64,000 nt of DNA from Paractinoplanes pyxinae (GCF_026626335.1 NZ_JAPNTZ010000008.1:124001-188000); one strand, 5' to 3'. Numbered from the stretch's first letter, positions 8,380-17,519 are shown. The notes: generated from the sequence alone by a model not told the origin. A program made the numbers and translations.

Positions 8380-9144
8380 CTACGTGTGGCTGTGGCGGCT
8401 CTGGCCCGGGTCGTCGGCGTCGGCCGGGTCTGACGTAGGCGCGGCAGGTCGGCTGGCGGTCACCAGGTGGGTGGGAAGCCAAGGGCCCGACCACCATTGG
8501 CGCCAGCCCAGGCTGCGGCGCGTCACGCCGGAGAGGCCCCGGGCGCTCAGCTGGCGCTGGTAGGCGTCCGTGTGGTTGAGGTCGGCCAGCAGCAGGCGGC
8601 CGCCAGGCCGCAGCACCCGCACGGCTTCGTCCACAGCCTTGGCGCGGTCGTCGAACGACTTCAGGTTGTGGATGACCAGGTTGGACACGACCACGTCGAA
8701 CGAGTCGTCCGGGAAGGGCAGCGCCGTGATGTTCGCCGTGTGCACCTCCACGCGGTCGGCCACCCCGGCCGCGGCGGCGTTGCGCATGGTGGCGTCGGGG
8801 CCGTTGCCGGACTGGTCGGCCCGCCACAGGTCGACGCCGACCGCCTGGCCGTGCGGCACTCGCAGGGCAGCCGTAATGAGCAGCGCGCCCCGGCCGCAGC
8901 CCATGTCGAGCACCCGCTCGTCGCCCTTGAGGTCGTCCAGCAGGCGCGCCCACACCACGAACTTGCCGTAGCGCGACGCATAGAAGGCCAGCCCGCAGCA
9001 CGCCCCGATCAGGACCACGCCGATCAGCGGCCACGGCTGGCGGGTCAGCACGGCCTGCACCACGCCGGCCACCACCAGCAGCGCCGGCACGATCAGCAGA
9101 CGGGGCGCGTCGACGCCGTAGGTGCCGGGCGGACGTTCAGACAT
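8380..9144 (-). CDS. Membrane-anchored class I SAM methyltransferase
   Basis: 254 residues. Two hydrophobic segments (residues ~15-55) precede a Rossmann methyltransferase with motif I VLDMGCGRGALL, the acidic loop AVGVDLW and FDVVVSNLVIHNL. The substrate is not evident. The ATG at 9144 is supported by AAGGAG eight bases upstream, and it overlaps the stop of the winged-helix gene by eight bases, so it is the last gene of a three-gene operon. Confidence 0.85.
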   Translation of the reverse strand: MSERPPGTYGVDAPRLLIVPALLVVAGVVQAVLTRQPWPLIGVVLIGACCGLAFYASRYGKFVVWARLLDDLKGDERVLDMGCGRGALLITAALRVPHGQAVGVDLWRADQSGNGPDATMRNAAAAGVADRVEVHTANITALPFPDDSFDVVVSNLVIHNLKSFDDRAKAVDEAVRVLRPGGRLLLADLNHTDAYQRQLSARGLSGVTRRSLGWRQWWSGPWLPTHLVTASRPAAPTSDPADADDPGQSRHSHT

Positions 9145-9457
9145 CGGCTTCACTCCTTGCCGGGGTTCCGGCTATCGCTCGCAGGGCGGACAGATGTTCC
9201 TCGTACGCAGCGCGGCCGGCCGCCGTCAGCGACAGCCACGTGCGGGGGCGCTTGCCGACGTAGCCCTTGCGCGCCTGCACGTAACCGGCCTCGGTCAGCA
9301 GGGTCACCTGACGGGAGAGCACCGAGTCGCTCACCTCGACCGTGTCCCGTACGAAGGCGAACTCGGCTTTGTCGGCGGCCGCGAGACAGGCCACGATGGA
9401 CAGGCGGATCGGCGAGTGGATGACCGGGTCGAGCCGGTGCCGCGGATGCGCGGTCAC
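9137..9457 (-). CDS. Winged-helix regulator (MarR/ArsR-like)
   Basis: A 106-residue single-domain regulator: LDPVIHSPIRLSIVACL, then a helix-turn-helix around VSDSVLSRQVTLLTEAGYV and the wing KGYVGKRPRTWLSLT. The GTG start at 9457 overlaps the upstream TGA (GTGA), showing translational coupling. This family commonly represses its own operon; an inverted repeat just before the first gene (9880-9894) is a candidate site. Confidence 0.88.
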   Translation of the reverse strand: MTAHPRHRLDPVIHSPIRLSIVACLAAADKAEFAFVRDTVEVSDSVLSRQVTLLTEAGYVQARKGYVGKRPRTWLSLTAAGRAAYEEHLSALRAIAGTPARSEADV

Positions 9458-9858
9458 GAGCGCGCCCGACCCGCCGCCACGGCCATCGGAACGGCGACGA
9501 CAACGCCCGCCACCAGCCAGTACGCGACGTTGCCGGGGAACGCCGCGTGCCCCAGCACGGTCAGCCCCACCCACAGCACCGTCCAGATGGCGGCCGCCGT
9601 CAGATACAGCCGCCGGAAGCCGCGCCCGACCACCCGGCGCGGCCGCGCGTACGCGAGCAGGCTCAGCAGGAACACCGCCCACGCCACGTTGACCACGACC
9701 GCCGACAGCAGGCCACCGGCCGGGAAGAAAATCAAGGTCCCGATGGCGTACGCGGTAAAGGCCCGCACCGCCCAAGCGGAGTGCTGCCGCACGGCCGCCG
9801 ACGCCTGATCGACCCCGGCCAGGGCCGCCGCCGCGTGCCCCGGGCTCAGATCGGTCAT
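9454..9858 (-). CDS. Four-helix membrane protein, function unknown
   Basis: A 134-residue protein with about four transmembrane segments (AYAIGTLIFFPAGGLLSAVV, AWAVFLLSLLAYA, AAIWTVLWVGLTVLG, YWLVAGVVVAVPMAVA) and a short cytosolic N-terminus. The ATG at 9858 is preferred to a GTG nine bases upstream. It is the first gene of the operon with a winged-helix regulator and a methyltransferase; this arrangement suggests an envelope-stress or drug-response unit, but nothing specific can be said. Confidence 0.72.
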   Translation of the reverse strand: MTDLSPGHAAAALAGVDQASAAVRQHSAWAVRAFTAYAIGTLIFFPAGGLLSAVVVNVAWAVFLLSLLAYARPRRVVGRGFRRLYLTAAAIWTVLWVGLTVLGHAAFPGNVAYWLVAGVVVAVPMAVAAGRARS

Positions 9859-9879
9859 GGGGCTCACCGTACGGGTTAC

Positions 9880-9894
9880 TTTCCGTTTTGGAAA
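9880..9894. promoter_or_regulatory. TTTCC-N5-GGAAA inverted repeat
   Basis: A perfect five-base-arm palindrome 22-36 bases upstream of the membrane-protein start. It also touches the stop codon of the NB-ARC gene. Its position fits an operator for the winged-helix regulator encoded second in the operon. Confidence 0.5.
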
Positions 9895-11295
9895 CTACTT
9901 AGCGGATCGATGACTGTCCAGCGCCCAGCCCTCGGCCGCGGCGTAGTCGGCCGCGGCGGCCAGGTCGGCCGGGTCGGCCCCGGTGGTCCGCAGGTGGTCG
10001 AACAGGCGGTTCAGCGCGGCCCGGCGGTCGCTGCGCCTGTCCTCGTCGGCCGAGCGGCCCGCCGCGTACACGCGCACCAGGTCATGCATCGCCCAGCGGG
10101 ACGGGCCGGCCGGCAGCAGCAGGTGGTTGGCGGCCAGGTCGCGCAACGCCTCGCCGGCCGCGGCGCCGGCCAGCGCCTCGGCGGCCGGGGCGTCGAAGCT
10201 GCGGCCGGGGTGGTGGGCCAGCAGGCGCAGCAGGTCACGGCCGCGGCCGGGCAGGTTGCGGTAGGAAACGTCCAGGGCCTGACGTACGGAGGGGTCGAGC
10301 CGGCCGGAGCGGCGGCGCTCGGCCAGCCAGTCGGCATGGTCGGCCAGCGTCCAGCCCGGCCTCTCCCGCATGTGGGCGACCACCCGGGCCAGCGCCAGCG
10401 GCAGATATCCGCAGGTCGCGGCGATCCGGTCGGCCGCCGCGGGGTCGGCCCCGGGCGGCAGCGCGGCCAGCAGGAAGTCGCGGGCCTCGCCGGGCCGGAA
10501 CACGCCCACCTCGACCTGGGCCGCCTCGGTGAGCCCGTCGAGGCGCCGGCGGCTGGTGATCAGGGTGACACTGCCCGGACCGGGCGCCAGCAATGGGCGA
10601 ACCTGGGAATCGCTCGCCGCGTCGTCGAGCAGCACCAGCACACGGGTTCCGGAGAGGCGGTTGCGGTAGGCCGTGGTCTGGGCGGCCAGGCCGTGCGGCA
10701 GGTGCTGGCCGGGCACCCCGAGCAGGCGCAGAAAGCCGTCGAGCACCGCGTCCGGACCGGCCGGGGGCTGGTCGGCGTGGCTGCCGCGCAGGTTGACCGC
10801 GAGCACCCGGTCGAACGGCTGCGACGCCGCGAGCCGGTGGGCCGCCTGCAACGCGAGGGTCGTCTTGCCGGCGCCGGCCATGCCCGAGAGCACCGACAGC
10901 GGCGCGGGCCCGACTGACGGCGTACGGGAAACAAAGCCCGCCGGCAAACCCGGCAGACTGCCCAGAACCCGCACCTGGGACCCCGCGCCCCGGGTCTCGC
11001 CGCTGGCCACACGCAGCGCCTGCCGCCACTGGTTGGTGTAGCCGGCGTCCGCGTGCAGCGCCTCGACCACGGCCACCACCAGGTCGGGGTCGAGGCGGCG
11101 GCGCCCGGCCCGGAAGCAGTCGACGACAGTGGTCTTGCCGACCTGCTCCCCCGGCGGCCGACGAGTGTTCACGCGGGCCGTGATGGTCTCGTAAGAAGGG
11201 TTGCCGGCCCAGGTCTTGAGCAGGCGCAGGCACGCGGCGACCTCGTCCAGGGTGTGCGCCAGCCCGGGGTCGGGCAGCACGGCGAACTGCGACAC
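9895..11295 (-). CDS. NB-ARC ATPase regulator
   Basis: 466 residues. The N-terminal ~100 residues (LKTWAGNPSYETITARVN...) form the helical module often found before NB-ARC in Micromonosporaceae and Streptomyces. The P-loop GMAGAGKTTLA, Walker B VLVLLDD, the TLITSRRR sensor and the GYLPLALARV block are all visible, followed by a winged-helix-like stretch ending near the C-terminus. No TPR tail is present, so it is shorter than AfsR-like proteins. I chose the GTG at 11295, with GGAG six bases upstream. It is probably a signal-dependent switch, with no obvious partner gene. Confidence 0.85.
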   Translation of the reverse strand: MSQFAVLPDPGLAHTLDEVAACLRLLKTWAGNPSYETITARVNTRRPPGEQVGKTTVVDCFRAGRRRLDPDLVVAVVEALHADAGYTNQWRQALRVASGETRGAGSQVRVLGSLPGLPAGFVSRTPSVGPAPLSVLSGMAGAGKTTLALQAAHRLAASQPFDRVLAVNLRGSHADQPPAGPDAVLDGFLRLLGVPGQHLPHGLAAQTTAYRNRLSGTRVLVLLDDAASDSQVRPLLAPGPGSVTLITSRRRLDGLTEAAQVEVGVFRPGEARDFLLAALPPGADPAAADRIAATCGYLPLALARVVAHMRERPGWTLADHADWLAERRRSGRLDPSVRQALDVSYRNLPGRGRDLLRLLAHHPGRSFDAPAAEALAGAAAGEALRDLAANHLLLPAGPSRWAMHDLVRVYAAGRSADEDRRSDRRAALNRLFDHLRTTGADPADLAAAADYAAAEGWALDSHRSAK

Positions 11296-11533
11296 GGCGT
11301 GCTCCGCGGGGGTCGTAAGACGTCGGAGGATCGACGGTAGTAGCTGTCCGCCACCGGGCACATCCGGATTCGTTCGGATTCCGCATGCTGACGCCACAAC
11401 GGCGGCAGAGTGAGTGGTGCCGGCGGATCCGAAACGGGGGGTCGTTCCCGCAACGGGGGTGGGAGCGACGCGGACCCCGCAGGCGCGTGCCGGGCGTGGC
11501 GCCCCCCAGAGGCCCACGCCCGGTATCGCTCTT

Positions 11534-11555
11534 CCCGCCCCTCGCGAAGCGCGGG
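11534..11555 (-). terminator. Possible terminator after the TetR gene
   Basis: CCCGC (11534-11538) pairs with GCGGG (11551-11555) across a 12-base loop, a few bases after the TetR stop. There is no U-tract, as is usual in high-GC actinobacteria. Confidence 0.3.
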
Positions 11556-11558
11556 TTG

Positions 11559-12173
11559 CTAGGCGGCCGCTCCGCGCAGCACCGCGTCGACCAGCGCCTC
11601 GGCGAACCCTTCCTTGGGCACCCGGGGCTGGTGCGGGAACAGGTTGTTGAGCATGTTGGGGCCGGTCAGCATGAGCAGCGTGAGCTCGATGTCGAGGTCG
11701 GCCCGCAGCTCACCGGACTCGATGCCGCGCCGCAGCACGCCGCGCATCACTTCCCGCCGGGGCTCGATGACCGCCTGGTAGCCGGCCATGATCTGGTCGT
11801 CGCGCATCAGCTCGGGCATCAGGCAGGCGGTCACCTTGCCGTAGTTGTGCTGGTGGCTGCTGCGATTCGACTTCATCAGGGTGACCAGGTCGTCGCGGAC
11901 CGACTCGCCGGCCAGCTCGGGCACCGGGCCCTTGAGCGCCGCGACGGCGTCGATGATCAGGGCCTCTTTGTTGGCCCAGCGGCGGTAGATCGTCGCCTTG
12001 CCGACCCCGGCCTTGGCGGCCACCGCCTCGATCGAGATGGCGGCGACGGTCTGGCCCTCGCTGAGCAGGTCGAGCACCGCGTGCAGGATCGCGGAGTCGG
12101 CGAGGGCGTTGCGGGGCCGGCCAGGAGCCTTGCGGTCCTGGCCGGCCGTTGGTGCCGTGGTCATGGCGTTCAT
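11559..12173 (-). CDS. TetR-family repressor
   Basis: 204 residues (201 if the ATG at 12164 is used). The helix-turn-helix ISIEAVAAKAGVGKATIYRRW followed by KEALI is textbook TetR; the ligand domain has the TetR_C_ACT-type pattern. It follows the efflux gene by 13 bases on the same strand, so the pair is an operon and the repressor probably controls it through the two operators at 13794-13866. Confidence 0.9.
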   Translation of the reverse strand: MNAMTTAPTAGQDRKAPGRPRNALADSAILHAVLDLLSEGQTVAAISIEAVAAKAGVGKATIYRRWANKEALIIDAVAALKGPVPELAGESVRDDLVTLMKSNRSSHQHNYGKVTACLMPELMRDDQIMAGYQAVIEPRREVMRGVLRRGIESGELRADLDIELTLLMLTGPNMLNNLFPHQPRVPKEGFAEALVDAVLRGAAA

Positions 12174-12186
12174 TGTTACCGACGGG

Positions 12187-13776
12187 TCACGCTTCGACCA
12201 GTTCGACGCCCTGCTCCTCGGCCAAGCCCTCTTCGTTCGTGGGCTTGGGCGCGGAGGCGGGGCGCTTACCGGGCAGCCACAACACGGCGACCAGGGCGCC
12301 GAGCAGGGCGAAGACCATCGAGCCGATGGCCGCGTAGTGCATGGCGTCGAGGAAGGCCGCGTTGGCCTGCGAGATCAGCGCCGGGGCAGCCGCGCCGGCC
12401 TGCTCGGCCACGCCGTACGCGCCGGAGATCGACTCGCGGGCCGCGTCGGCCGCCTGGGCGGGCAGACCGTCGGTGGCGTTGCCCAGGTTGCCGCGGTAGA
12501 CCGAGGAGAGCACGGCCCCGAGCACCGCCACGCCGAGCGCGCCGCCGAGCTGGCGGATCGTGTTGCTGACGGCCGAGCCGACGCCGGCCTTCTCGCGCGG
12601 CAGCGCTGCCATGATCGATTCGGTGGCGGGCGGCATCACGTTGGCCATGCCGGTGCCCATGATGAAGAACGCGGCGCCGACCACCCAGATCGGGGTGTCC
12701 TGGCCGATGAACAGCCACACCGCCAGACCGGCCGCGACCAGCAGCAGACCGACCGTGCTGACCGCCTTGGGGCCGAAGCGCTTGACCATCGCGGCGCTGC
12801 GCGGGGCGAAGACCAGCTGGCCGACCGCGAACGGGACGAACAGCGCGCCGGACGCGAGCGGACCGTAGCCGCGGACCAGCTGCAGGTAGAACGCGCCGAA
12901 GAACATCGCGCCCATGGCGGCGAAGAAGACCAGGCCGATCATGCCGGTCGAGGCCGAGAACTGGCGGTTGCGGAACAGCCGCACGTCCAGCGACGGGAAC
13001 TCGATGCGCAGCTGCCACATGACGAACGCGGCCAGCACGATCACAGCGCCGGCGAGGGTGCCCCACGAAAGCGGGTCTCCGAAACCGGCTTCGCCACCTT
13101 CAATAACGCCGTACGTCAGAAGGCTGAGGCCGATGATGGAGAGCACGACACCCAGGTAGTCGATGCGGCCCGGCTTGGGATCGCGTGACTCCGGCACGAG
13201 CGCCAGCACCAGGATCACCCCGGCCACGGCGACCGGCACGTTGATCAGGAAGACCGAGCCCCACCAGAAGTGCTCGAGCAGCAGGCCGCCCAGGATCGGG
13301 CCGATGGCCACGGCCAGGCCGACGGCGCCGGCCCAGATGCCGATGGCGCGCGGGCGCTCCTGCGGCGAGAAGACGTTGGCGATGATCGAGAGCGTGGCCG
13401 GCATGACGGCGGCGGCGCCCAGGCCCATCAGCGCGCGGGCGCCGATCAGCTGCCCCGGCGAAGAGGCGTAGCTGGAGATCAGCGAGGCCACCGCGAAGAT
13501 GGCCAGGCCGACGACCAGGGTGATCCGGCGGCCGAGGCGGTCGGCCAGGATGCCCGCGGTGAACAGCAGGCCGGCGAAGACCAGGGTGTACGAGTTGATG
13601 GACCATTCCAGCTCGCTCTGGGTGGCGCCGAGCCCGTGCACCGGGTCGGCGATCGTCCGCAGGGCGACGTTCAGGATGGTGTTGTCGAGCACGACCACCA
13701 GCAAGCTGATGACCAGCACGCTCAGGATGGCCCAGCGCCGGGGGTGCCCGGCGGGAGCGGTCGCTGATGCGTCCAT
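12187..13776 (-). CDS. MFS drug efflux transporter, EmrB/QacA (DHA2) type
   Basis: A 529-residue, 14-helix inner-membrane proton antiporter. It shows the DHA2 opening VVLDNTILNVAL, motif A GILADRLGRRITLVVG and the motif C-like GPILGGLLLEHFWW. The C-terminal tail is Glu-rich (EEGLAEEQGVELVEA). ATG at 13776; the first gene of an operon with TetR. Substrates cannot be predicted. The open frame on this strand runs far beyond the start, but only this part has transporter sequence. Confidence 0.93.
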   Translation of the reverse strand: MDASATAPAGHPRRWAILSVLVISLLVVVLDNTILNVALRTIADPVHGLGATQSELEWSINSYTLVFAGLLFTAGILADRLGRRITLVVGLAIFAVASLISSYASSPGQLIGARALMGLGAAAVMPATLSIIANVFSPQERPRAIGIWAGAVGLAVAIGPILGGLLLEHFWWGSVFLINVPVAVAGVILVLALVPESRDPKPGRIDYLGVVLSIIGLSLLTYGVIEGGEAGFGDPLSWGTLAGAVIVLAAFVMWQLRIEFPSLDVRLFRNRQFSASTGMIGLVFFAAMGAMFFGAFYLQLVRGYGPLASGALFVPFAVGQLVFAPRSAAMVKRFGPKAVSTVGLLLVAAGLAVWLFIGQDTPIWVVGAAFFIMGTGMANVMPPATESIMAALPREKAGVGSAVSNTIRQLGGALGVAVLGAVLSSVYRGNLGNATDGLPAQAADAARESISGAYGVAEQAGAAAPALISQANAAFLDAMHYAAIGSMVFALLGALVAVLWLPGKRPASAPKPTNEEGLAEEQGVELVEA

Positions 13777-13793
13777 GGAGTTCCCCCATTTTC

Positions 13794-13866
13794 GAAACGG
13801 AACTGTTCCGTATCCGATAGGCACCCTAGACCCTCCGAGATGCGAAACGAAACGTCTCCGTATCGG
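13794..13866. promoter_or_regulatory. Two TetR operators
   Basis: Site 1 (13794-13816) contains the perfect inverted repeat ACGGAAC-T-GTTCCGT. Site 2 (13844-13866) repeats the same layout, GAAACG-N-AAC...TCCGTATC, with some changes, 50 bp away (about five helical turns). Both lie between the efflux gene and the GGDEF-EAL gene. Confidence 0.65.
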
Positions 13867-13953
13867 AATGTGCCGACGATCACTCGGGCTCCGCAACCGG
13901 TTCGCTCCCGGGTCGCCCTGAAGGCGGCAACCCGGCCCGCCGAAGTTGAGCGC

Positions 13954-16215
13954 ATGGTGACTGGAAGGAACGCGCTGCACCGCTGGCTGCCCACGGGTGG
14001 CGGGCTGCGGGACGAGGACTGGGCCGGGCGGCACCGCCTGATGACCCGGCTGCTCGCCGCGAGCATGGTCGCCCTGGTCGTCTACGGCGCGCTGCAGGAC
14101 GAGCTGGGCGGGGGCAACCTCACCACCTGGCTCCTGCTGCTCATCCTGCCCTGCGTCGTGGCCGCCGTCACGCTGCCCGGCCGGCGGGTGCCCTCGATCT
14201 TCGTGGCGCTCGGGTTCACCATGGCCTGCGCCGCCTTCGTGGCGATGACGCACGGCCAGACCGAGGCCCACTTCACCTTCTTCATCACGGTCGGCGCGCT
14301 CGCCCTCTACCGGGACTGGGCGCCGTTCGGCGTGTTCCTGGTGGCCACCACGGCCCACCACGGCGTCTTCGGGATCTTCGACGCCGAGCTGACCTACGGG
14401 CACCACTCCGCGCAGACCCACCCGCTGTTCTGGGCCCTCATCCACGGTGTCGCCGTGCTGTTCGCGGCCGCTTTCCAGGTCGTCCAGTGGCGCCTGAGCG
14501 AGGCTGAGGAGCAGCGCGCCCAGGAGAACCTGGACGAGAGCCAGGCCCAGCTGACCGTGGCGTTCGAGGAGACGCCCGTGCCGATGGCGATCTTCGCGCC
14601 GGACGGCCGGGTCGTGCGGGTCAACGCCGCGTACCGGAACTGGCTCGACCTGCCCGGGGAGCTGCCCGCCGGCACCCTGGTCACCGATCTGCCCATCGAG
14701 CTGGCCGACCCGGACGCCCCGCGCGTGTTCGACAAGATCGTCGAGCAGAACGGCTCGTCCATCCACCTGGCCGAGTACCGCCGCAAGGACACCGGCGAGC
14801 AGCTCTGGGTCGAAGTGCACGGCACCGCCCTGCACGACCGCACGGGCCAGCTCCGCCTGATCTTCGTGCACTGCCTCGACGTCACCAAGAGCCGCCGCCA
14901 CCAGGAGGAACTGCAGCAGCAGGTGCGCCACGACGCGCTCACCGGCCTGCTGTCCCGCTCGGCCTTCGAGACCGACCTGGCCGGGCTGCTGGCCGGCGAC
15001 CTCCCGGTCAACGTGCTCTACATCGACGTCGACCGGTTCAAGTCGATCAACGACGGCGCCGGGCACGCGGTCGGCGACGAGCTGCTGCGCGGCCTGGCCG
15101 TCCGGCTGGAGGCCACGGTTCCGGCCGGCGCTCTGGTGGCCCGTCTCGGCGGCGACGAGTTCGTCGTCGCGCTGGCCGGCTCGCCGCGGGCCGGCGCCCG
15201 GGTCGGGCACGCCATCCTGAGCGCGTTCGCCGAGCCGCTCGAGATCGGCGACGGCCACCTGCAGGTGTCGCTGAGCCTCGGCCTGGCCGCCGGCAGCGGA
15301 CCCGAGAACGCCGACGAGACCGTGCTGGCCGCCGACACCGCCATGTACGCGGCCAAGCGCGGCGGCGGCAACCGGATGCAGATCTTCAGCGACGACATGC
15401 GGGTCAAGGTGCGCGAGCGGATCGCCGCCGAGTCCCGCCTGCGCGAGGCCCTGTCGGGCGACCTGACCGAGTCGCTGCCGGTCTGGTTCCAGCCCATCGT
15501 GTCCGCCGCGACCGGCCTCGTCGTCGGCGCCGAGGCCCTGGTCCGCATGCGGACGCCGCAGGGCGACATCCTCGGCCCGGGCCACTTCATCCCGGCCGCC
15601 GAGGAGACCGGCCTGATCGTCCCGCTGGGCGAGCACGTGCTGCGCCGGGCCGTGATCCGCCTGCTCGAGTGGTCGGACCACCTCGAGTACGTGTCGGTCA
15701 ACGTCAGCCCGCGCCAGCTGGCCGAGCCCGACTTCGTGCCCACGCTGGCCAACCTGCTGGCCGCCCACCCGTCGCTCGACCCGTCCCGCCTGGTCGTCGA
15801 GATCACCGAGACCGCCCTGCTGGGCTCCTCGGTCGACGTCCGCGAGCGCCTGGAGGCCATCAAGAACCTGGGCGTGCGCATCGCCCTGGACGACTTCGGC
15901 ACCGGCTACAGCAGCCTGACCTGGCTGCAGTCGGTCCCGGCCGACGTGGTCAAGCTGGACCGCTCGTTCGTGGCCGGCCTGTCCGCCGACCCCCGCAAGG
16001 CCTCGATCATCCAGGCCGTGCTGTGGCTGGCGCGCTCGCTGAACATGTCGGTGGTCGCCGAGGGCGTCGAGGACCCGGCCGACTGGCACGCCCTGCGCGA
16101 GCTGGACTGCCCGTCCTGCCAGGGTTACCTGTTCGGCAAGCCGCTGCCCCCGGCCGAGTTCGCCGCCACGCTGCAGCCCCAGCCGGAGCCGCAGCTGGCC
16201 ACCCAGGCCGCCTAA
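13954..16215 (+). CDS. Membrane PAS-GGDEF-EAL cyclic-di-GMP protein
   Basis: 753 residues. Five or so N-terminal membrane segments (residues ~25-185) are followed by a short coiled coil, a PAS domain (~195-310), a GGDEF domain with intact GGDEF at about 399-403, and an EAL domain with AEAL at about 527 and DDFGTGYSSLTWLQ later. Both catalytic signatures look complete, so it may both make and degrade c-di-GMP in response to a membrane or PAS signal. The ATG at 13954 is chosen; the open frame extends upstream only through the operator region. The TAA stop interleaves with the stop of the convergent thiolase gene. Confidence 0.92.
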   Translation: MVTGRNALHRWLPTGGGLRDEDWAGRHRLMTRLLAASMVALVVYGALQDELGGGNLTTWLLLLILPCVVAAVTLPGRRVPSIFVALGFTMACAAFVAMTHGQTEAHFTFFITVGALALYRDWAPFGVFLVATTAHHGVFGIFDAELTYGHHSAQTHPLFWALIHGVAVLFAAAFQVVQWRLSEAEEQRAQENLDESQAQLTVAFEETPVPMAIFAPDGRVVRVNAAYRNWLDLPGELPAGTLVTDLPIELADPDAPRVFDKIVEQNGSSIHLAEYRRKDTGEQLWVEVHGTALHDRTGQLRLIFVHCLDVTKSRRHQEELQQQVRHDALTGLLSRSAFETDLAGLLAGDLPVNVLYIDVDRFKSINDGAGHAVGDELLRGLAVRLEATVPAGALVARLGGDEFVVALAGSPRAGARVGHAILSAFAEPLEIGDGHLQVSLSLGLAAGSGPENADETVLAADTAMYAAKRGGGNRMQIFSDDMRVKVRERIAAESRLREALSGDLTESLPVWFQPIVSAATGLVVGAEALVRMRTPQGDILGPGHFIPAAEETGLIVPLGEHVLRRAVIRLLEWSDHLEYVSVNVSPRQLAEPDFVPTLANLLAAHPSLDPSRLVVEITETALLGSSVDVRERLEAIKNLGVRIALDDFGTGYSSLTWLQSVPADVVKLDRSFVAGLSADPRKASIIQAVLWLARSLNMSVVAEGVEDPADWHALRELDCPSCQGYLFGKPLPPAEFAATLQPQPEPQLATQAA

Positions 16216-17480
16216 CGCTCGAGGATCGCCACCACGCCCTGCCCGCCGGCGGCGCAGATGCTGATCAGGCCGCGGCCCGAGCCCTTGTCGGCCAGCAGCT
16301 TGGCCAGGGTGGCCACGATGCGGCCGCCGGTGGCCGCGAACGGGTGGCCGGCGGCCAGCGAGGAGCCGTTGACGTTGAGCTTGGCCCGGTCGATGCCGCC
16401 CAGCGGCGCCTCCAGGCCCAGCTTCTCTTTGCAGAACTCGGGCGACTCCCAGGCGGCCAGCGTCGCCAGCACCTGCGACGCGAAGGCCTCGTGGATCTCG
16501 TAGAAGTCGAAGTCCTGCAGGGTGAGGTTGTTGCGGGCCAGCAGCCGCGGGACGGCGTAGGCGGGGGCCATCAGCAGGCCCTCGTCGCCGTGCACGTAGT
16601 CGACGGCGGCGGTCTGGCTGTCGACCAGGAAAGCCTGCGGGGTCAGGCCCTGCTCGGCCGCCCACTCCTCCGACGAGAGCAGCACGGTCGAAGCGCCGTC
16701 GGTCAGCGGGGACGAGTTGCCGGCGGTCATCGTGGCGTCGGTGGTCCCGAAGACCGGACGCAGCTTGGCCAGCTTCTCCAGGCTGGTGTCGGCGCGCAGG
16801 TTCTGGTCGCGGGTCAGTCCCAGGTACGGGGTGATCAGATCGTCGAAGAAGCCGCGCTCATAGGCGGCCGCGAGCCGCTGGTGCGAGGCCAGGGCCAGCT
16901 CGTCCTGGGCGTCCCGGGTGATGCTCCAGCGCAGGGCGGTCAGGGCGGCGTGCTCGCCCATGGACAGGCCGGTGCGCGGCTCGGCGTTGCGCGGGATGTC
17001 TGGCTTGAAGGCGAGCAGCGGGTTCAGCTTGGCCGCCGCCTTCAAGCGCTCGGGCAGCGTACGGGCCCGGTTGAGATTCAGCAGCGCGCGGCGCATGTCG
17101 TCGTTGAGCTGCAGCGGAGCGTCCGACGTGGTGTCCACGCCGCCGGCGATGCCGACGTCGATCTGCCCCAGGGCGATCTTGTTGCCGACGAGGATCGCCG
17201 TCTCGAGGCCGGTTCCGCAGGCTTGCTGTACGTCGTACGCGGGGGTGCGCGGGTCGAGTCGGGAGCCCAGGACCGTCTCGCGCGTGAGGTTGAAGTCGCG
17301 CGAGTGCTTGAGCACGGCCCCCGCGGCCACCTCGCCCACCCGCCGCCCGGCCAGCCCGTATCTCGCGACGAGGCCGTCGAGGGCGGCGGTCAGCATGTCC
17401 TGGTTCGATGCCTGGGCGTACCGGCCGTTGGACCTGGCGAACGGGATCCTGTTCCCACCAAGGACGGCGACGCGGCGCAT
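16212..17480 (-). CDS. fadA: Acetyl-CoA acyltransferase (thiolase), FadA2/FadI type
   Basis: 422 residues. It cleaves 3-ketoacyl-CoA (or condenses acyl-CoAs) in beta-oxidation. The acyl-accepting Cys is at residue 88 (QQACGTGLE), and the His of GHPFAATGGR and the second Cys of CAAGGQG are present. It is divergent from a two-domain FabG gene with a TTAC-type operator between. Thiolase next to a two-domain FabG and then a MaoC gene matches the order fadA2-fabG4-htdX known from mycobacteria, supporting a role in fatty-acid modification or degradation. Confidence 0.93.
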   Translation of the reverse strand: MRRVAVLGGNRIPFARSNGRYAQASNQDMLTAALDGLVARYGLAGRRVGEVAAGAVLKHSRDFNLTRETVLGSRLDPRTPAYDVQQACGTGLETAILVGNKIALGQIDVGIAGGVDTTSDAPLQLNDDMRRALLNLNRARTLPERLKAAAKLNPLLAFKPDIPRNAEPRTGLSMGEHAALTALRWSITRDAQDELALASHQRLAAAYERGFFDDLITPYLGLTRDQNLRADTSLEKLAKLRPVFGTTDATMTAGNSSPLTDGASTVLLSSEEWAAEQGLTPQAFLVDSQTAAVDYVHGDEGLLMAPAYAVPRLLARNNLTLQDFDFYEIHEAFASQVLATLAAWESPEFCKEKLGLEAPLGGIDRAKLNVNGSSLAAGHPFAATGGRIVATLAKLLADKGSGRGLISICAAGGQGVVAILER

Positions 17481-17505
17481 AACGGCCTCCACACTCCGAC
17501 GGAAC

Positions 17506-17519
17506 TTACTGGTGAGTAG
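17506..17519. promoter_or_regulatory. Fatty-acid cluster operator, copy 1
   Basis: TTACTGGTGAGTAG in the 73-base divergent promoter of the thiolase and FabG genes. It shares 10 of 14 bases with the site at 20529-20542 (consensus TTAC-Y-GG-Y-S-AGTA-R), suggesting one regulator for the whole cluster. The regulator gene is not in the window next to it. Confidence 0.5.

Noticed and set aside
12187..16665. A nearly 4.5-kb minus-strand frame
   Set aside because: Only 12187-13776 encodes the efflux protein; the rest is antisense to the GGDEF-EAL gene and has no domain.
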